Shown here one piece after another: positions 1 through 6,777 of a stretch of 64,000 bases of DNA. The stretch's first letter is position 1. Each line of letters begins with the position of its first letter. The notes under the pieces were generated by a model, which was not told where the DNA came from, searched no databases, and saw only the letters and a program-made list of their open reading frames with translations. The position numbers were made by a program, and so were the translations under genes. The DNA is from Paucisalibacillus globulus (GTDB lineage: Bacteria; Bacillota; Bacilli; Bacillales; Amphibacillaceae): contig NZ_LT855393.1 of the NCBI RefSeq assembly GCF_900184735.1, positions 124,001 to 188,000 on the forward strand, in the 5' to 3' direction.

Positions 1-646
1 AAGATACAATCTCTAAAATATTCCCATCCGGATCTATCACATGGAATGTAGAATGCACAGAACTTCTTCGCACCTGAAAGTTTCGTGATTCTAATAATCG
101 ATAATAATAAAATATTCGCATCGGCTTAGACTCCCGGATGGCCTTAGAGAGGGCTATCAAGATTTCGTGATCAGGGGTTAGAGTTTCCATATCAACATTA
201 CTATTTATCAATTTTAGTTTCTTTCTAGAACGGTGAAGTGCTGTTTTAATAGACTCATTGCTTACTCTTAACATGGATGCTATTTCTTTTGAACTGTATC
301 CAAATACATCCTTCAAGGTAACCAGCATAGCCTGTTTTAACGGTAAGGTGGTAAATAAAATTTCAATTAGTCCATAATAATCTATAAAATCGTACTCTTC
401 ACCTAATAGTTCTTCATTAAATGATATACTTTCTTTATACTTCCTTTTCTCATCGATAAAGTGATTTCTAGCTACCGTACATAAATAGGAATATGTAAAC
501 TCTTTTTGTGGTTCAGACTTTTTTATTTTAAACACCTTTACTATCGTTTCTTGCACTAAATCCTCAGCAGTCCAAGGAGAGCCTGATAACGTTAAGCAAT
601 ACTTATAAAGCTTATTAATCGTTAACTCTAAATCTTCAAAAACCAT
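1..646 (-). CDS. ECF-type sigma-70 family RNA polymerase sigma factor (3' end cut by window)
   Basis: Translating the minus strand from the ATG at 646 gives an open frame to base 1, about 215 residues. The N-terminal part (SPWTAEDLVQETIVKVF) looks like sigma region 2. Around residues 105-145 there is a region 4 helix-turn-helix (SSKEIASMLRVSNES) followed by a basic helix (HRSRKKLK). Such factors direct core RNA polymerase to a small set of promoters. The tail beyond region 4 (SVHSTFHVIDPDGNILEIVS) is unusual for a minimal ECF factor and may be a small extra domain. A GGGGG Shine-Dalgarno precedes the ATG. It is divergent from the VOC gene at 742. No anti-sigma gene is visible, but it could lie beyond the left edge. 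Confidence 0.85.
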   Translation of the reverse strand, partial: MVFEDLELTINKLYKYCLTLSGSPWTAEDLVQETIVKVFKIKKSEPQKEFTYSYLCTVARNHFIDEKRKYKESISFNEELLGEEYDFIDYYGLIEILFTTLPLKQAMLVTLKDVFGYSSKEIASMLRVSNESIKTALHRSRKKLKLINSNVDMETLTPDHEILIALSKAIRESKPMRIFYYYRLLESRNFQVRRSSVHSTFHVIDPDGNILEIVS

Positions 647-741
647 GGTTTACCCCCTTTTTTAAAAAAATTATATATTCATGTAACTTTTACCCTATTA
701 TATTCGTTATAAGGAAGAATTTCATTTCAAGGAGGAAGATT

Positions 742-1170
742 ATGTTTAGAGTAGGTGGAATCTTTATTCCAGTAACAGATATGGAAAAGTCTATTGATTG
801 GTATGAGAAGTTTCTAGGTGCCAAGATAATCGATCGTTGGGAAGATGGGGCTGGATTTTATTTACCAAACGGGACAGCACAAATGGCTTTAGTAAAAGTG
901 GAATCCCCTCAGCCAACTGAGTTTACTATTAAAGGTGAAAGGAAAAATTGCTATTTTAACTTTGTCGTAGATGATATAGAAACGGCCCATCAGCATTTTA
1001 ATAGCAATGGCATCGCTACTACCGAAATCGATGATTTGGGTGGAATGAAGTTTTTCGATTTCTTTGACCTGGATGGTAATCCATTTAGTGTTGTTAATGA
1101 ATTGGAGGGCTCCCCTTACCATTCTGATAATGTTAGGGAATTGCAGGAAAGAGATAAAAGGAAAATATAA
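742..1170 (+). CDS. VOC family (glyoxalase/bleomycin-resistance fold) protein
   Basis: This 142-residue protein has one vicinal-oxygen-chelate unit: the opening strand GGIFIPVTDMEKSIDWYEKFLGA and the closing FFDFFDLDGNPFSVVNE, whose Glu is the usual metal-ligand position. Members bind a divalent metal and act as isomerases, dioxygenases or drug-binding resistance proteins; the substrate cannot be inferred. AAGGAGG sits upstream of the ATG at the right distance. It diverges from the sigma-factor gene and shares a bidirectional terminator with the Cse60-like gene that follows on the other strand. Confidence 0.88.
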   Translation: MFRVGGIFIPVTDMEKSIDWYEKFLGAKIIDRWEDGAGFYLPNGTAQMALVKVESPQPTEFTIKGERKNCYFNFVVDDIETAHQHFNSNGIATTEIDDLGGMKFFDFFDLDGNPFSVVNELEGSPYHSDNVRELQERDKRKI

Positions 1171-1180
1171 TAGTTTATAA

Positions 1181-1219
1181 AAAGAATTACCATTCAAATA
1201 GATTGGTAATTCTTTTTTT
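1181..1219. terminator. Bidirectional hairpin terminator
   Basis: AAAGAATTACCA at 1181-1192 pairs perfectly with TGGTAATTCTTT at 1204-1215 and is followed by a T-run. The left arm is preceded by A residues, so it can also stop transcription from the convergent minus-strand gene ending at 1243. Confidence 0.9.
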
Positions 1220-1242
1220 GGGAAAGAGATTTAATGAGCAGC

Positions 1243-1428
1243 CTATTCTATTTTCTCAAAGATGAGAATCGCTGTATTTAAGACCGTTCCCAGTGCACCG
1301 CCTTGCGAAACAGATTGAAACTTGATGTCTTTTAATGTAGCGCCGTTTTTAGCTTCGTTAGCTATTTCAGTGTTCATTTTCTCTTCCAAGTCATACGTGT
1401 TTTCTGCAAATACTACTCTTGTAAACAT
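1243..1428 (-). CDS. Small Cse60-like protein
   Basis: A 61-residue protein beginning MFTRVVFAENTYDLEE and containing LKDIKFQSV. The DLEExxNxxI plus DIKF layout resembles the small sporulation-associated Cse60 family, but this is recognition by eye and the similarity is modest. A GTG lies 12 bases further upstream, but it abuts the AGAGGAG ribosome-binding site, so the ATG at 1428 with about 10 bases spacing is preferred. It has no membrane segment and no catalytic motif. It is monocistronic and ends at the shared terminator. Confidence 0.6.
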   Translation of the reverse strand: MFTRVVFAENTYDLEEKMNTEIANEAKNGATLKDIKFQSVSQGGALGTVLNTAILIFEKIE

Positions 1429-1566
1429 AGGTGAGTACACTCCTCTTTAATTATTGTTAGTTCTTAAATTATACCACTACTTTTTGATTCTCCTTTTTTA
1501 TAAAACTACTTATAATTATTACAGACCATCCGTCTATATCCCACTTCCAGATTAGGAGTGTTAACA

Positions 1567-2022
1567 ATGCCTAAAAAGACGTCAATTGAAGCATACTTTT
1601 CTTTAGAAAAAAATGAACCTGACTACGATTTTGCAATATCCGCCGTAACAGATAGGTTAGGGATTCTTCCAACGAAAACAAAAAAGAAGGGGGAGTGGGT
1701 TAATATGTCCTCTCCACCTAAACGAAAGCATAGTTATACACAATGGAAATATAGGACAGGGAGAATTGAAACTTATAATTTTGAGATGGTGATTAAGCAA
1801 ATCGTCCACACTTTTAAAGATAAAGTGGACACCATTAATGAGTTAAAACAAGAGTTACAACTTGAACCCAAATTATGTGCAGTTGTTTATGTAGAAGATG
1901 GAATATCTCCTGGATACCTCATTGAGTCTGAGGTCATGCAATTTGCCATTAACATAGGGGCTGAATTGGAAATTGACGATTTTATTTCTGGATTTGTAGA
2001 GAATGAAATCGATAACGAATAA
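1567..2022 (+). CDS. DUF4279 domain-containing protein
   Basis: This 151-residue soluble protein matches the usual DUF4279 layout: an N-terminal strand IEAYFSLEKNEPDYDF, an Ile-x-Pro-thr segment (LGILPTKTKKKGEW), a Trp-containing core (YTQWKYRTG), a helix with Lys-rich loops and a final acidic strand (GAELEIDDFISGF). The family's function is unknown; in other bacteria it is found beside toxin-immunity and antiphage loci, but nothing of that kind is next to it here. An upstream in-frame GTG overlaps the TAGGAG site, so the ATG at 1567 is chosen. Confidence 0.75.
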   Translation: MPKKTSIEAYFSLEKNEPDYDFAISAVTDRLGILPTKTKKKGEWVNMSSPPKRKHSYTQWKYRTGRIETYNFEMVIKQIVHTFKDKVDTINELKQELQLEPKLCAVVYVEDGISPGYLIESEVMQFAINIGAELEIDDFISGFVENEIDNE

Positions 2023-2074
2023 TACATTGAGGCTGGGACATAACTAAAAGTATAAGTTGAGAACCTGAACGAAA

Positions 2075-2270
2075 CACCACATCAGATCCGGAAATATACG
2101 GAGACTCCTACGGGAGGATAGGCATCGGTGAGACCCCGTCAGAGCTTTAGCTCTGACGAGGCTCACCAGCCGCCCGTGGCAAGGTAGACACTGTGAGGTA
2201 CTCTCGAACAGATGTCGCCCCTGTGCTGACAGTAAAAGCGTAGTATATTTCCGGAGCGGGTCTATGCGCT
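2075..2270. repeat. GC-rich imperfect palindromic intergenic repeat, copy A
   Basis: This gene-free stretch holds GGAGACTCCTACGGGAGG, GGTGAGACCCCG, GGCTCACCAGCCGCCCG and a closing TTTCCGGAGCGGG. The same blocks in the same order recur at 63465-63595 and, inverted, at 63245-63395. Copy A has about 45 extra bases before the closing block. Arms such as AGGCATCGGTGAG/GGCTCACC and TCAGAGC/GCTCTGA are self-complementary. Open frames across it on either strand are low-complexity shadows. Similar GC-rich elements are common between genes in Bacillaceae. Confidence 0.75.
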
Positions 2271-2290
2271 TTTCATGTTCGTTCGGATTT

Positions 2291-2521
2291 TTATAAAGTA
2301 GCCATAATTGCATGTGCAAACAAGTTATTACATTGGATTTACGCATTATTGAAAAGTAATACTACCTTCCAAGATATTGCTTAAATAAACAAATTAACCA
2401 AATACCCCAAAACCTTCCTACTCGAGATTACAGGAGGGTTATTTGGCATGCGCAAATTTAGTATATCATAAGCTATTTTAGATTTTTAGAGAAAAATATT
2501 GACAACTATTAGCTGGTTTAG
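2291..2521 (+). mobile_element. IS110-family 3' remnant
   Basis: These bases match 5193-5420 of the complete element: the last ~30 codons of the transposase, the stop region, and the whole right non-coding end including GGAGGGTTATTTGGCATGCG and the terminal TTGACAACTATTAGCTGG. Homology starts abruptly at 2291, directly after the GC-rich repeat, so everything 5' (most of the recombinase and the left end) is lost. Several substitutions and small indels separate the copies, so the remnant is not recent. It cannot encode an active recombinase. Confidence 0.9.
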
Positions 2522-2531
2522 CTTAACAGTC

Positions 2532-3173
2532 TTATTTAAAAACTTTATCAATTTCATCTCTGTCATAATCTAATATCCAATCATTATAATCTTTATAAAT
2601 ATTCCGTATTGTATCCGAAGAGGTAGCCAACAAATCACAACCCCTATCATCATAAACGTGAAATATAGTATCCTTGTTAACATTTATGAAATACACCCTA
2701 TGAAAAATACTTGGGTTTATTCCCATATCTTGATTACAGATTGCTTTTAACATACGAGTGTATTGAAAGTCAGTTATTTTACATTTAAGATTAAATCTAT
2801 GTGTTCTATATTTTCCATCCTCATTATCTTCTGGAAAGATATAAGGAATTGTATTCTGTTGTAACTTGGACAAAACCGATTTCTCTTTTACATACTTAGT
2901 AAAGATGTTTAATTTACGCTTGAAGGTTTTGCCGTCTGCAAAGTCATTTACATCTATAACAATATAAATATCATCACTTGGTGAATGTAAAGATTCAAAT
3001 AAAGTAATCGCTCTTTTATAAGCTCCTTTTAGGTATGGACTATTTTCATAAGCGTACTCAGCATCATAATCCACACCTAATTCAAAACGAATACCAATAT
3101 CCCAATTATAAAATAGAGGTGGTCTAAGTTCTAAATTAGGATACTTTTCCTGAATATATCTTTCTAATAACAC
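2532..3173 (-). CDS. DUF3885 domain-containing protein
   Basis: A 213-residue soluble protein. The C-terminal 60 residues (FHVYDDRGCDLLATSSDTIR, then a YNDWILDYDR motif) are the recognisable DUF3885 signature: an immunity-like domain of unknown function, usually single-copy in Bacilli. The N-terminal part (RPPLFYNWDIGIRFELG) also fits the family. The start is a GTG at 3173 with GAGG about eight bases upstream. The stop lies 11 bases from the IS110 remnant. DUF3885 proteins are sometimes suspected polymorphic-toxin immunity proteins, but there is no toxin gene here. Confidence 0.85.
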   Translation of the reverse strand: MLLERYIQEKYPNLELRPPLFYNWDIGIRFELGVDYDAEYAYENSPYLKGAYKRAITLFESLHSPSDDIYIVIDVNDFADGKTFKRKLNIFTKYVKEKSVLSKLQQNTIPYIFPEDNEDGKYRTHRFNLKCKITDFQYTRMLKAICNQDMGINPSIFHRVYFINVNKDTIFHVYDDRGCDLLATSSDTIRNIYKDYNDWILDYDRDEIDKVFK

Positions 3174-3399
3174 ATCTAAACCTCATTTCTCATAGCTTTA
3201 TACCCCGTTGCTTCTTCAACTATTCTGCCTCGTTAGCACAATAAACGTTGATCATAAGTTGAATATAAATCATTTACCCTTAATATTTTCTATTTCTTTT
3301 TCCGAGGTTTTCGTTTTATAAATCCAATTTACTTTTTATTTTTAACCGGTAGTGAAATAACCTTAATTTAAAATAATGGTTGTTCCTCATCCGTAAACC

Positions 3400-3651
3400 T
3401 TAACTGGTAAGGTAAAATAATAAAATAATTAGAAAAGAAATAACACAAATCCATAGCCAAGATACACTGAAAATGTTTAATATGATTGGAACAAATGGCA
3501 AAGGGACACCTATGACACTTATTTTCCAATTACTTTCTTTAGTAATGTGTTGAATTTCATTACAATTAGGACACTTCTTCCGTCTTGTAAAAAACATCAA
3601 ATCTCTCCATTTAAAATCATAATTACAAGACCAACACTTCGGTAACTTCAA
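3400..3651 (-). CDS. TIGR04104-type putative zinc-finger membrane protein
   Basis: From the TTG at 3651 this is an 83-residue protein starting MKLPKCWSCNYDFKWRD, with a second knuckle KCPNC, so a CxxC-x(n)-CxxC zinc ribbon followed by two hydrophobic helices. That is the layout of the TIGR04104 family, present in two more copies here (27575-27874 and 35931-36239). The frame extends upstream to 3717, but AAGGGGGG lies just before the TTG and family members begin at the zinc ribbon, so the short form is preferred. The function is unknown. Confidence 0.75.
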   Translation of the reverse strand: MKLPKCWSCNYDFKWRDLMFFTRRKKCPNCNEIQHITKESNWKISVIGVPLPFVPIILNIFSVSWLWICVISFLIILLFYLTS

Positions 3652-3706
3652 ACAATCCCCCCTTATTGAACCAACCTGCTCCGTTACTTTAATAACTCTA
3701 CAACTT

Positions 3707-3724
3707 AATACTAACATAATTTTC
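3707..3724 (-). repeat. Recurrent GTTAGTATT motif, copy 1
   Basis: On the minus strand this reads GGAAAATTATGTTAGTATT, a near match to the motif GAATATTATGTTAGTATT seen at six other places in the window. It lies about 55 bases upstream of the zinc-finger gene starting at 3651, where a promoter is expected. TGTTAGTAT resembles an extended -10 box. Confidence 0.6.
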
Positions 3725-3754
3725 CAAAAATAAAGTCAGGATATTAACCATTAG

Positions 3755-3785
3755 AAAAAGGTGCTCCCAATTGTATCACCTTTTT
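3755..3785. terminator. Bidirectional hairpin terminator
   Basis: AAAAAGGTG at 3755-3763 pairs with CACCTTTTT at 3777-3785. It lies between the zinc-finger gene's promoter region and the left end of the IS110 element. In its minus orientation it probably once terminated the small membrane-protein gene that now ends at 5428, on the other side of the element. Confidence 0.75.
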
Positions 3786-3812
3786 CAACATTAATGTACC
3801 CGTTCGTATTAT

Positions 3813-4030
3813 AAGGTTAACCAGAAATTACTGGTTGACCTTATTTTATTAGGTCTTATCATTTACATTGTAGCCGGGGTAGAACGTCCCTGCCCGTGGG
3901 AGATAGATCCCGTCAACTAAACTGTTCGCCCCCTACTTGTAGAAACATGATTGAGGCTGGTTGGGACAACGATCCCGTATAACAAGCGAAGCTGTGATAC
4001 TACAAGAAGCTTAGGGGTACCGGCAAATAC
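3813..4030 (+). ncRNA. Candidate IS110 bridge RNA in the left non-coding end
   Basis: IS110-family elements encode a bridge RNA in the non-coding end before the recombinase; it pairs with both target and donor DNA. Here the left end begins with a 12-bp stem (AAGGTTAACCAG 3813-3824 with CTGGTTGACCTT 3831-3842, one G-U pair), just 3' of a -10-like TATTAT (3807-3812). Downstream are two similar hairpins, GGGAGATAGATCCC (near 3898-3911) and GGGACAACGATCCC (3963-3976), and a possible closing helix GCCGG (3872-3876)/CCGGC (4020-4024). This matches the family architecture of a 5' stem-loop followed by two loop modules. The loops' pairing to DNA has not been worked out, and the transcript ends are guesses. 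Confidence 0.6.
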
Positions 4031-4050
4031 TTCTTAGGAGGAGATAATTA

Positions 4051-5286
4051 ATGAATCCAGTAGTTGGTCTGGATGTAGCTAAAGGAGAAAGTCAGATTCA
4101 AGGTTTCCTAGATAAGAAGAAGCCTTATAAAACTAGTTTTAAAGTACCGCATACCTTGGATGGTCTAGAGAAATTGCTTCACTTTTTAATCGAGATTGAA
4201 AATAATACTGGGGTACGACCTCCTGTCGTACTAGAATCAACTGGACATTATCAAGCACCAGTTGTTCAATATTTAGATAAAAAAGGCTACTTAACCATCA
4301 TTGTCAATCCACTTATTCCTTACAAGGCAAAGAGTTCTAGTTTACGAAAGGTTAAAACAGACATTATAGACGCGAGACATCTCTGCGAGCTGTACTATAA
4401 GGAAGAGCTGGAGCCACAAAAGAAACGTGGAATACAACTACTAAATTTACGTAATCTTACAAGACAACATGACAATATTACAAGTTTATATGTACAAACA
4501 AAATTACAATTTCATTCTGTGTTGGATCAGGTATTCCCTGAGTATCGTGGGGTTTTCGGGGATTTATATTCTTCGGTTTCTTTACTTACTCTATTAAACT
4601 ATCCAACATCTAAAGATGTTTTAGAGACAGATAAAGACATATTAGCTGAGCGCATTCATGAATTCTGTCCAAGTCGTTCGTTGGGATGGGCAACTTCAAA
4701 GGCTGATGAGCTAATAGAAGCAGCACTTCGTGATCCATTCCAAGAAACACTTTATCAGAGTCATATTATAAGCATCGAAATGTATATCAAGATGTTGGTT
4801 GAGTACCAAAAGCATCTATCTAAACTTGAGAAGCAAATAGATGCTTTGGCAAAAGAAATAGAAGAATGTAAGATTATCCAATCCATCCCTGGTATCGGTG
4901 AAAAAATCGCGGCAATGATTATTTCTGAGATTGGGGAGATAGATTTATTTGATAACCCTAAAAAACTAGTGGCATTTGCAGGCTTAGATCCAAGAGTTTA
5001 TGAATCTGGTCGATTCAAAGGAACAGTGAATCGAATCACTAAAAGGGGATCTAGCCGGTTAAGACACGCCTTATATATGGCAGTTCGCTCAGCAATCCGT
5101 GATTCTCGCAAACAGAAAACAACGGATGAAGTCATCCCTCGTAACAAGAAATTACGAGCCTTTTATGATAAAAAGCGCGAAGAAGGAAAGCCTTATAAAG
5201 TAGCCATAATAGCATGTGCAAATAAGTTATTGCATTGGATATACGCATTATTAAAGAGTAATACTACCTTCCAAGATATTGCATAA
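4051..5286 (+). CDS. IS110-family transposase (DEDD recombinase)
   Basis: A 411-residue recombinase. The RuvC-like N-terminal domain has the acidic residues D8 (VVGLDVAKGE), E62 (VVLESTGHY), D104 and D107 (KTDIIDARHL). A coiled-coil segment follows around 245-275. The C-terminal Transposase_20 domain begins IQSIPGIGEKIAAMII and contains LVAFAGLDPRVYESG and KRGSSRLR, where S334 is the likely nucleophilic serine of the family. It catalyses RNA-guided recombination through a circular intermediate. The length and all catalytic positions are intact and AGGAGG precedes the ATG, so it is probably functional. Confidence 0.96.
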   Translation: MNPVVGLDVAKGESQIQGFLDKKKPYKTSFKVPHTLDGLEKLLHFLIEIENNTGVRPPVVLESTGHYQAPVVQYLDKKGYLTIIVNPLIPYKAKSSSLRKVKTDIIDARHLCELYYKEELEPQKKRGIQLLNLRNLTRQHDNITSLYVQTKLQFHSVLDQVFPEYRGVFGDLYSSVSLLTLLNYPTSKDVLETDKDILAERIHEFCPSRSLGWATSKADELIEAALRDPFQETLYQSHIISIEMYIKMLVEYQKHLSKLEKQIDALAKEIEECKIIQSIPGIGEKIAAMIISEIGEIDLFDNPKKLVAFAGLDPRVYESGRFKGTVNRITKRGSSRLRHALYMAVRSAIRDSRKQKTTDEVIPRNKKLRAFYDKKREEGKPYKVAIIACANKLLHWIYALLKSNTTFQDIA

Positions 5287-5427
5287 ATTTAGTAATATCA
5301 TTTTTCCAAAACCTTCCAATTAAAGAGATTAGGAGGGTTATTTGGCATGCGCAAATTTAGTATATCATAAGCTAAATTAAATTTTTAGAGAAAAATATTG
5401 ACAACTATTAGCTGGTTTAGTTTAATT

Positions 5428-5619
5428 TCAATAGGTCTGCGATAATTTCAGAACTACCTGGTGTAAATAAAAAAATGATGAACCAATTAACAAGATACCA
5501 ACAATGCCTAGGAATATAACTTTCTTTTTAAATAACGTACCAGCCTTAAATGCCTGTATGCTAGCACCGACAGTAACAAAGATTCCTATAAAAAGAATTA
5601 TAAAATAATAAAATCCCAT
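5428..5619 (-). CDS. Small two-helix membrane protein
   Basis: A 63-residue protein with two predicted membrane helices (YYFIILFIGIFVTVGASI and VIFLGIVGILLIGSSFFYL) joined by a short basic loop. I recognise no family. GGGGTGATG precedes the ATG. Its stop codon lies about 8 bases from the right end of the IS110 element, which appears to have landed between the gene and its terminator (3755-3785). Confidence 0.65.
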   Translation of the reverse strand: MGFYYFIILFIGIFVTVGASIQAFKAGTLFKKKVIFLGIVGILLIGSSFFYLHQVVLKLSQTY

Positions 5620-5708
5620 TACATCACCCCATTGTTTATTTGTAAATCTGACTTTACCTTTAGTAAAAAAGGTATAACAATCTTTCTTGTAATATTAGTC
5701 TTAAGTAA

Positions 5709-5741
5709 TTCTATATACATAGATTTTCTATGTATATAGAA
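5709..5741. repeat. Perfect 14-bp AT-rich inverted repeat
   Basis: TTCTATATACATAG at 5709-5722 and CTATGTATATAGAA at 5728-5741 are exact inverse complements with a 5-base loop. There is no T-run on either side, so it could be a weak terminator of the 6471-5870 operon, a dyad operator for the gene starting at 5619, or a scar of a small element. A second perfect palindrome, CATACTATATAGTATG, lies at 5819-5834. Confidence 0.6.
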
Positions 5742-5869
5742 ACAATATATTTCACAAGTTGAAAAGTCAACATCTTCTTGAACTATTCTGCCCCGTTACT
5801 ACAATAACGTTACAACTCCATACTATATAGTATGATTCAGTACATATCGCAATCTATAATACAGTATTA

Positions 5870-6268
5870 TTAACGGTACTTTTTCGAAACGACAAATTCA
5901 GTAATTGGCATAGTGATCCATGCCAATCCAATAACAATGACAAGTGGGATATTCTTTATATCATTTATAGCAATAACTCTTTCCGAAACAACTAAGACGA
6001 TAATCATCAATATAAGTAACACATAATAACTAATTTTTGAACTTAAAAGAGTGATATGTTTCTCTAACTCATCCTTGTCCCCTTCGTGTTTTCCTTCCAT
6101 TTCGCCCCATGTAATAGATTGGAATAGAAATCCAATCCCTAAAAATAAAAAGATGAGTGTAGAAGCGTTAATTACTTCTTTTGTAAACCATTCATATATC
6201 CCGTAGCCACCAATTGCAGTAATAAGAACTAATGAACAGATTAGACTAACTCTTTTTACAGTGATCAT
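5870..6268 (-). CDS. Four-helix membrane protein paired with an XRE regulator
   Basis: A 132-residue protein with four hydrophobic segments (about residues 8-26, 36-52, 78-96 and 104-125) and an acidic loop between helices 2 and 3. It overlaps the upstream regulator by four bases (ATGA), so the two are translationally coupled. HTH-plus-small-membrane-protein pairs of this kind are frequent in Bacilli; the partner is often of unknown function or linked to stress or competence. I recognise no family with certainty. Confidence 0.75.
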   Translation of the reverse strand: MITVKRVSLICSLVLITAIGGYGIYEWFTKEVINASTLIFLFLGIGFLFQSITWGEMEGKHEGDKDELEKHITLLSSKISYYVLLILMIIVLVVSERVIAINDIKNIPLVIVIGLAWITMPITEFVVSKKYR

Positions 6269-6471
6269 TTCTTCTCATTCCTTTCATAAATAAATAACTC
6301 ATCGATAGAAACACCTAAAAAGTAGGATAAATTAAACGCCAATTCTAGACTGGGGTCATATTTATTATTTTCAATCGCATTAATGGTTTGCCTTGTCACA
6401 CTACACAAATCTCCTAATTTCCCTTGTGAAAAACCTTTCTTTTCCCTGTATTCCTTAATTCTATTTTCCAT
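6265..6471 (-). CDS. Small XRE-family helix-turn-helix regulator
   Basis: A 68-residue protein that is almost entirely a Cro/CI helix-turn-helix: IKEYREKKGFSQGKLGDLC, then SVTRQTINAIENNKYDPSLE, ending with LSYFLGVSIDELF. It resembles the small YgzD/YozG-type regulators of Bacillus, which usually repress their own two-gene operon. A GTG lies three bases upstream, but AGGTGG spacing favours the ATG at 6471. The first gene of the pair ends inside the second gene's start. Confidence 0.92.
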   Translation of the reverse strand: MENRIKEYREKKGFSQGKLGDLCSVTRQTINAIENNKYDPSLELAFNLSYFLGVSIDELFIYERNEKK

Positions 6472-6692
6472 CACTGAGCCACCTTCTGTTTTATTAAGGT
6501 GTAAAACATTCTTTACACTTTAATATTATAATAAGACAAATAGGGTATCAAACATATTTGACACCTTATTTATTTAATTTGCTTTACCAACTTTATTAAC
6601 CATAAATTGTAGACTATATTGTACAGCAAAATGTTGGAGTACAGCGGCCATTGTCCATTTCGATTTATACCAAATTTTTCAATATATTTTTT

Positions 6693-6710
6693 GAATATTA
6701 TGTTAGTATT
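6693..6710 (+). repeat. Recurrent GTTAGTATT motif, copy 2
   Basis: An exact GAATATTATGTTAGTATT, preceded by a T-run, lying 68 bases before the TTG start of the lipoprotein gene at 6778. It probably marks that gene's promoter region. Confidence 0.6.
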
Positions 6711-6777
6711 AAAGAGGCAGATATTGAAGCAGCAGGTTAGCGCATTAAGAAAAGTATCGTATAGGAGTGTGCAACTG

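Larger units (their letters stand above)
3801..5420 (+). mobile_element. Complete IS110-family insertion sequence (ends approximate)
   Basis: The element has a ~240-base non-coding left end, a 411-codon DEDD recombinase and a ~130-base right end. The right boundary near 5420 is set by comparison with the remnant at 2291-2521: both copies agree up to GCTGGTTTAG and then diverge. The left boundary is inferred only and should lie at or just before the TATTAT at 3807. As usual for this family, there are no obvious terminal inverted repeats or target duplication. The right end carries an outward TTGACA (5398-5403). Confidence 0.85.

Noticed and set aside
2044-2346. Open frame of about 100 codons on the minus strand across the GC-rich repeat
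   Set aside because: It runs through the palindromic repeat and into the IS110 remnant, lacks a ribosome site and a recognisable domain.
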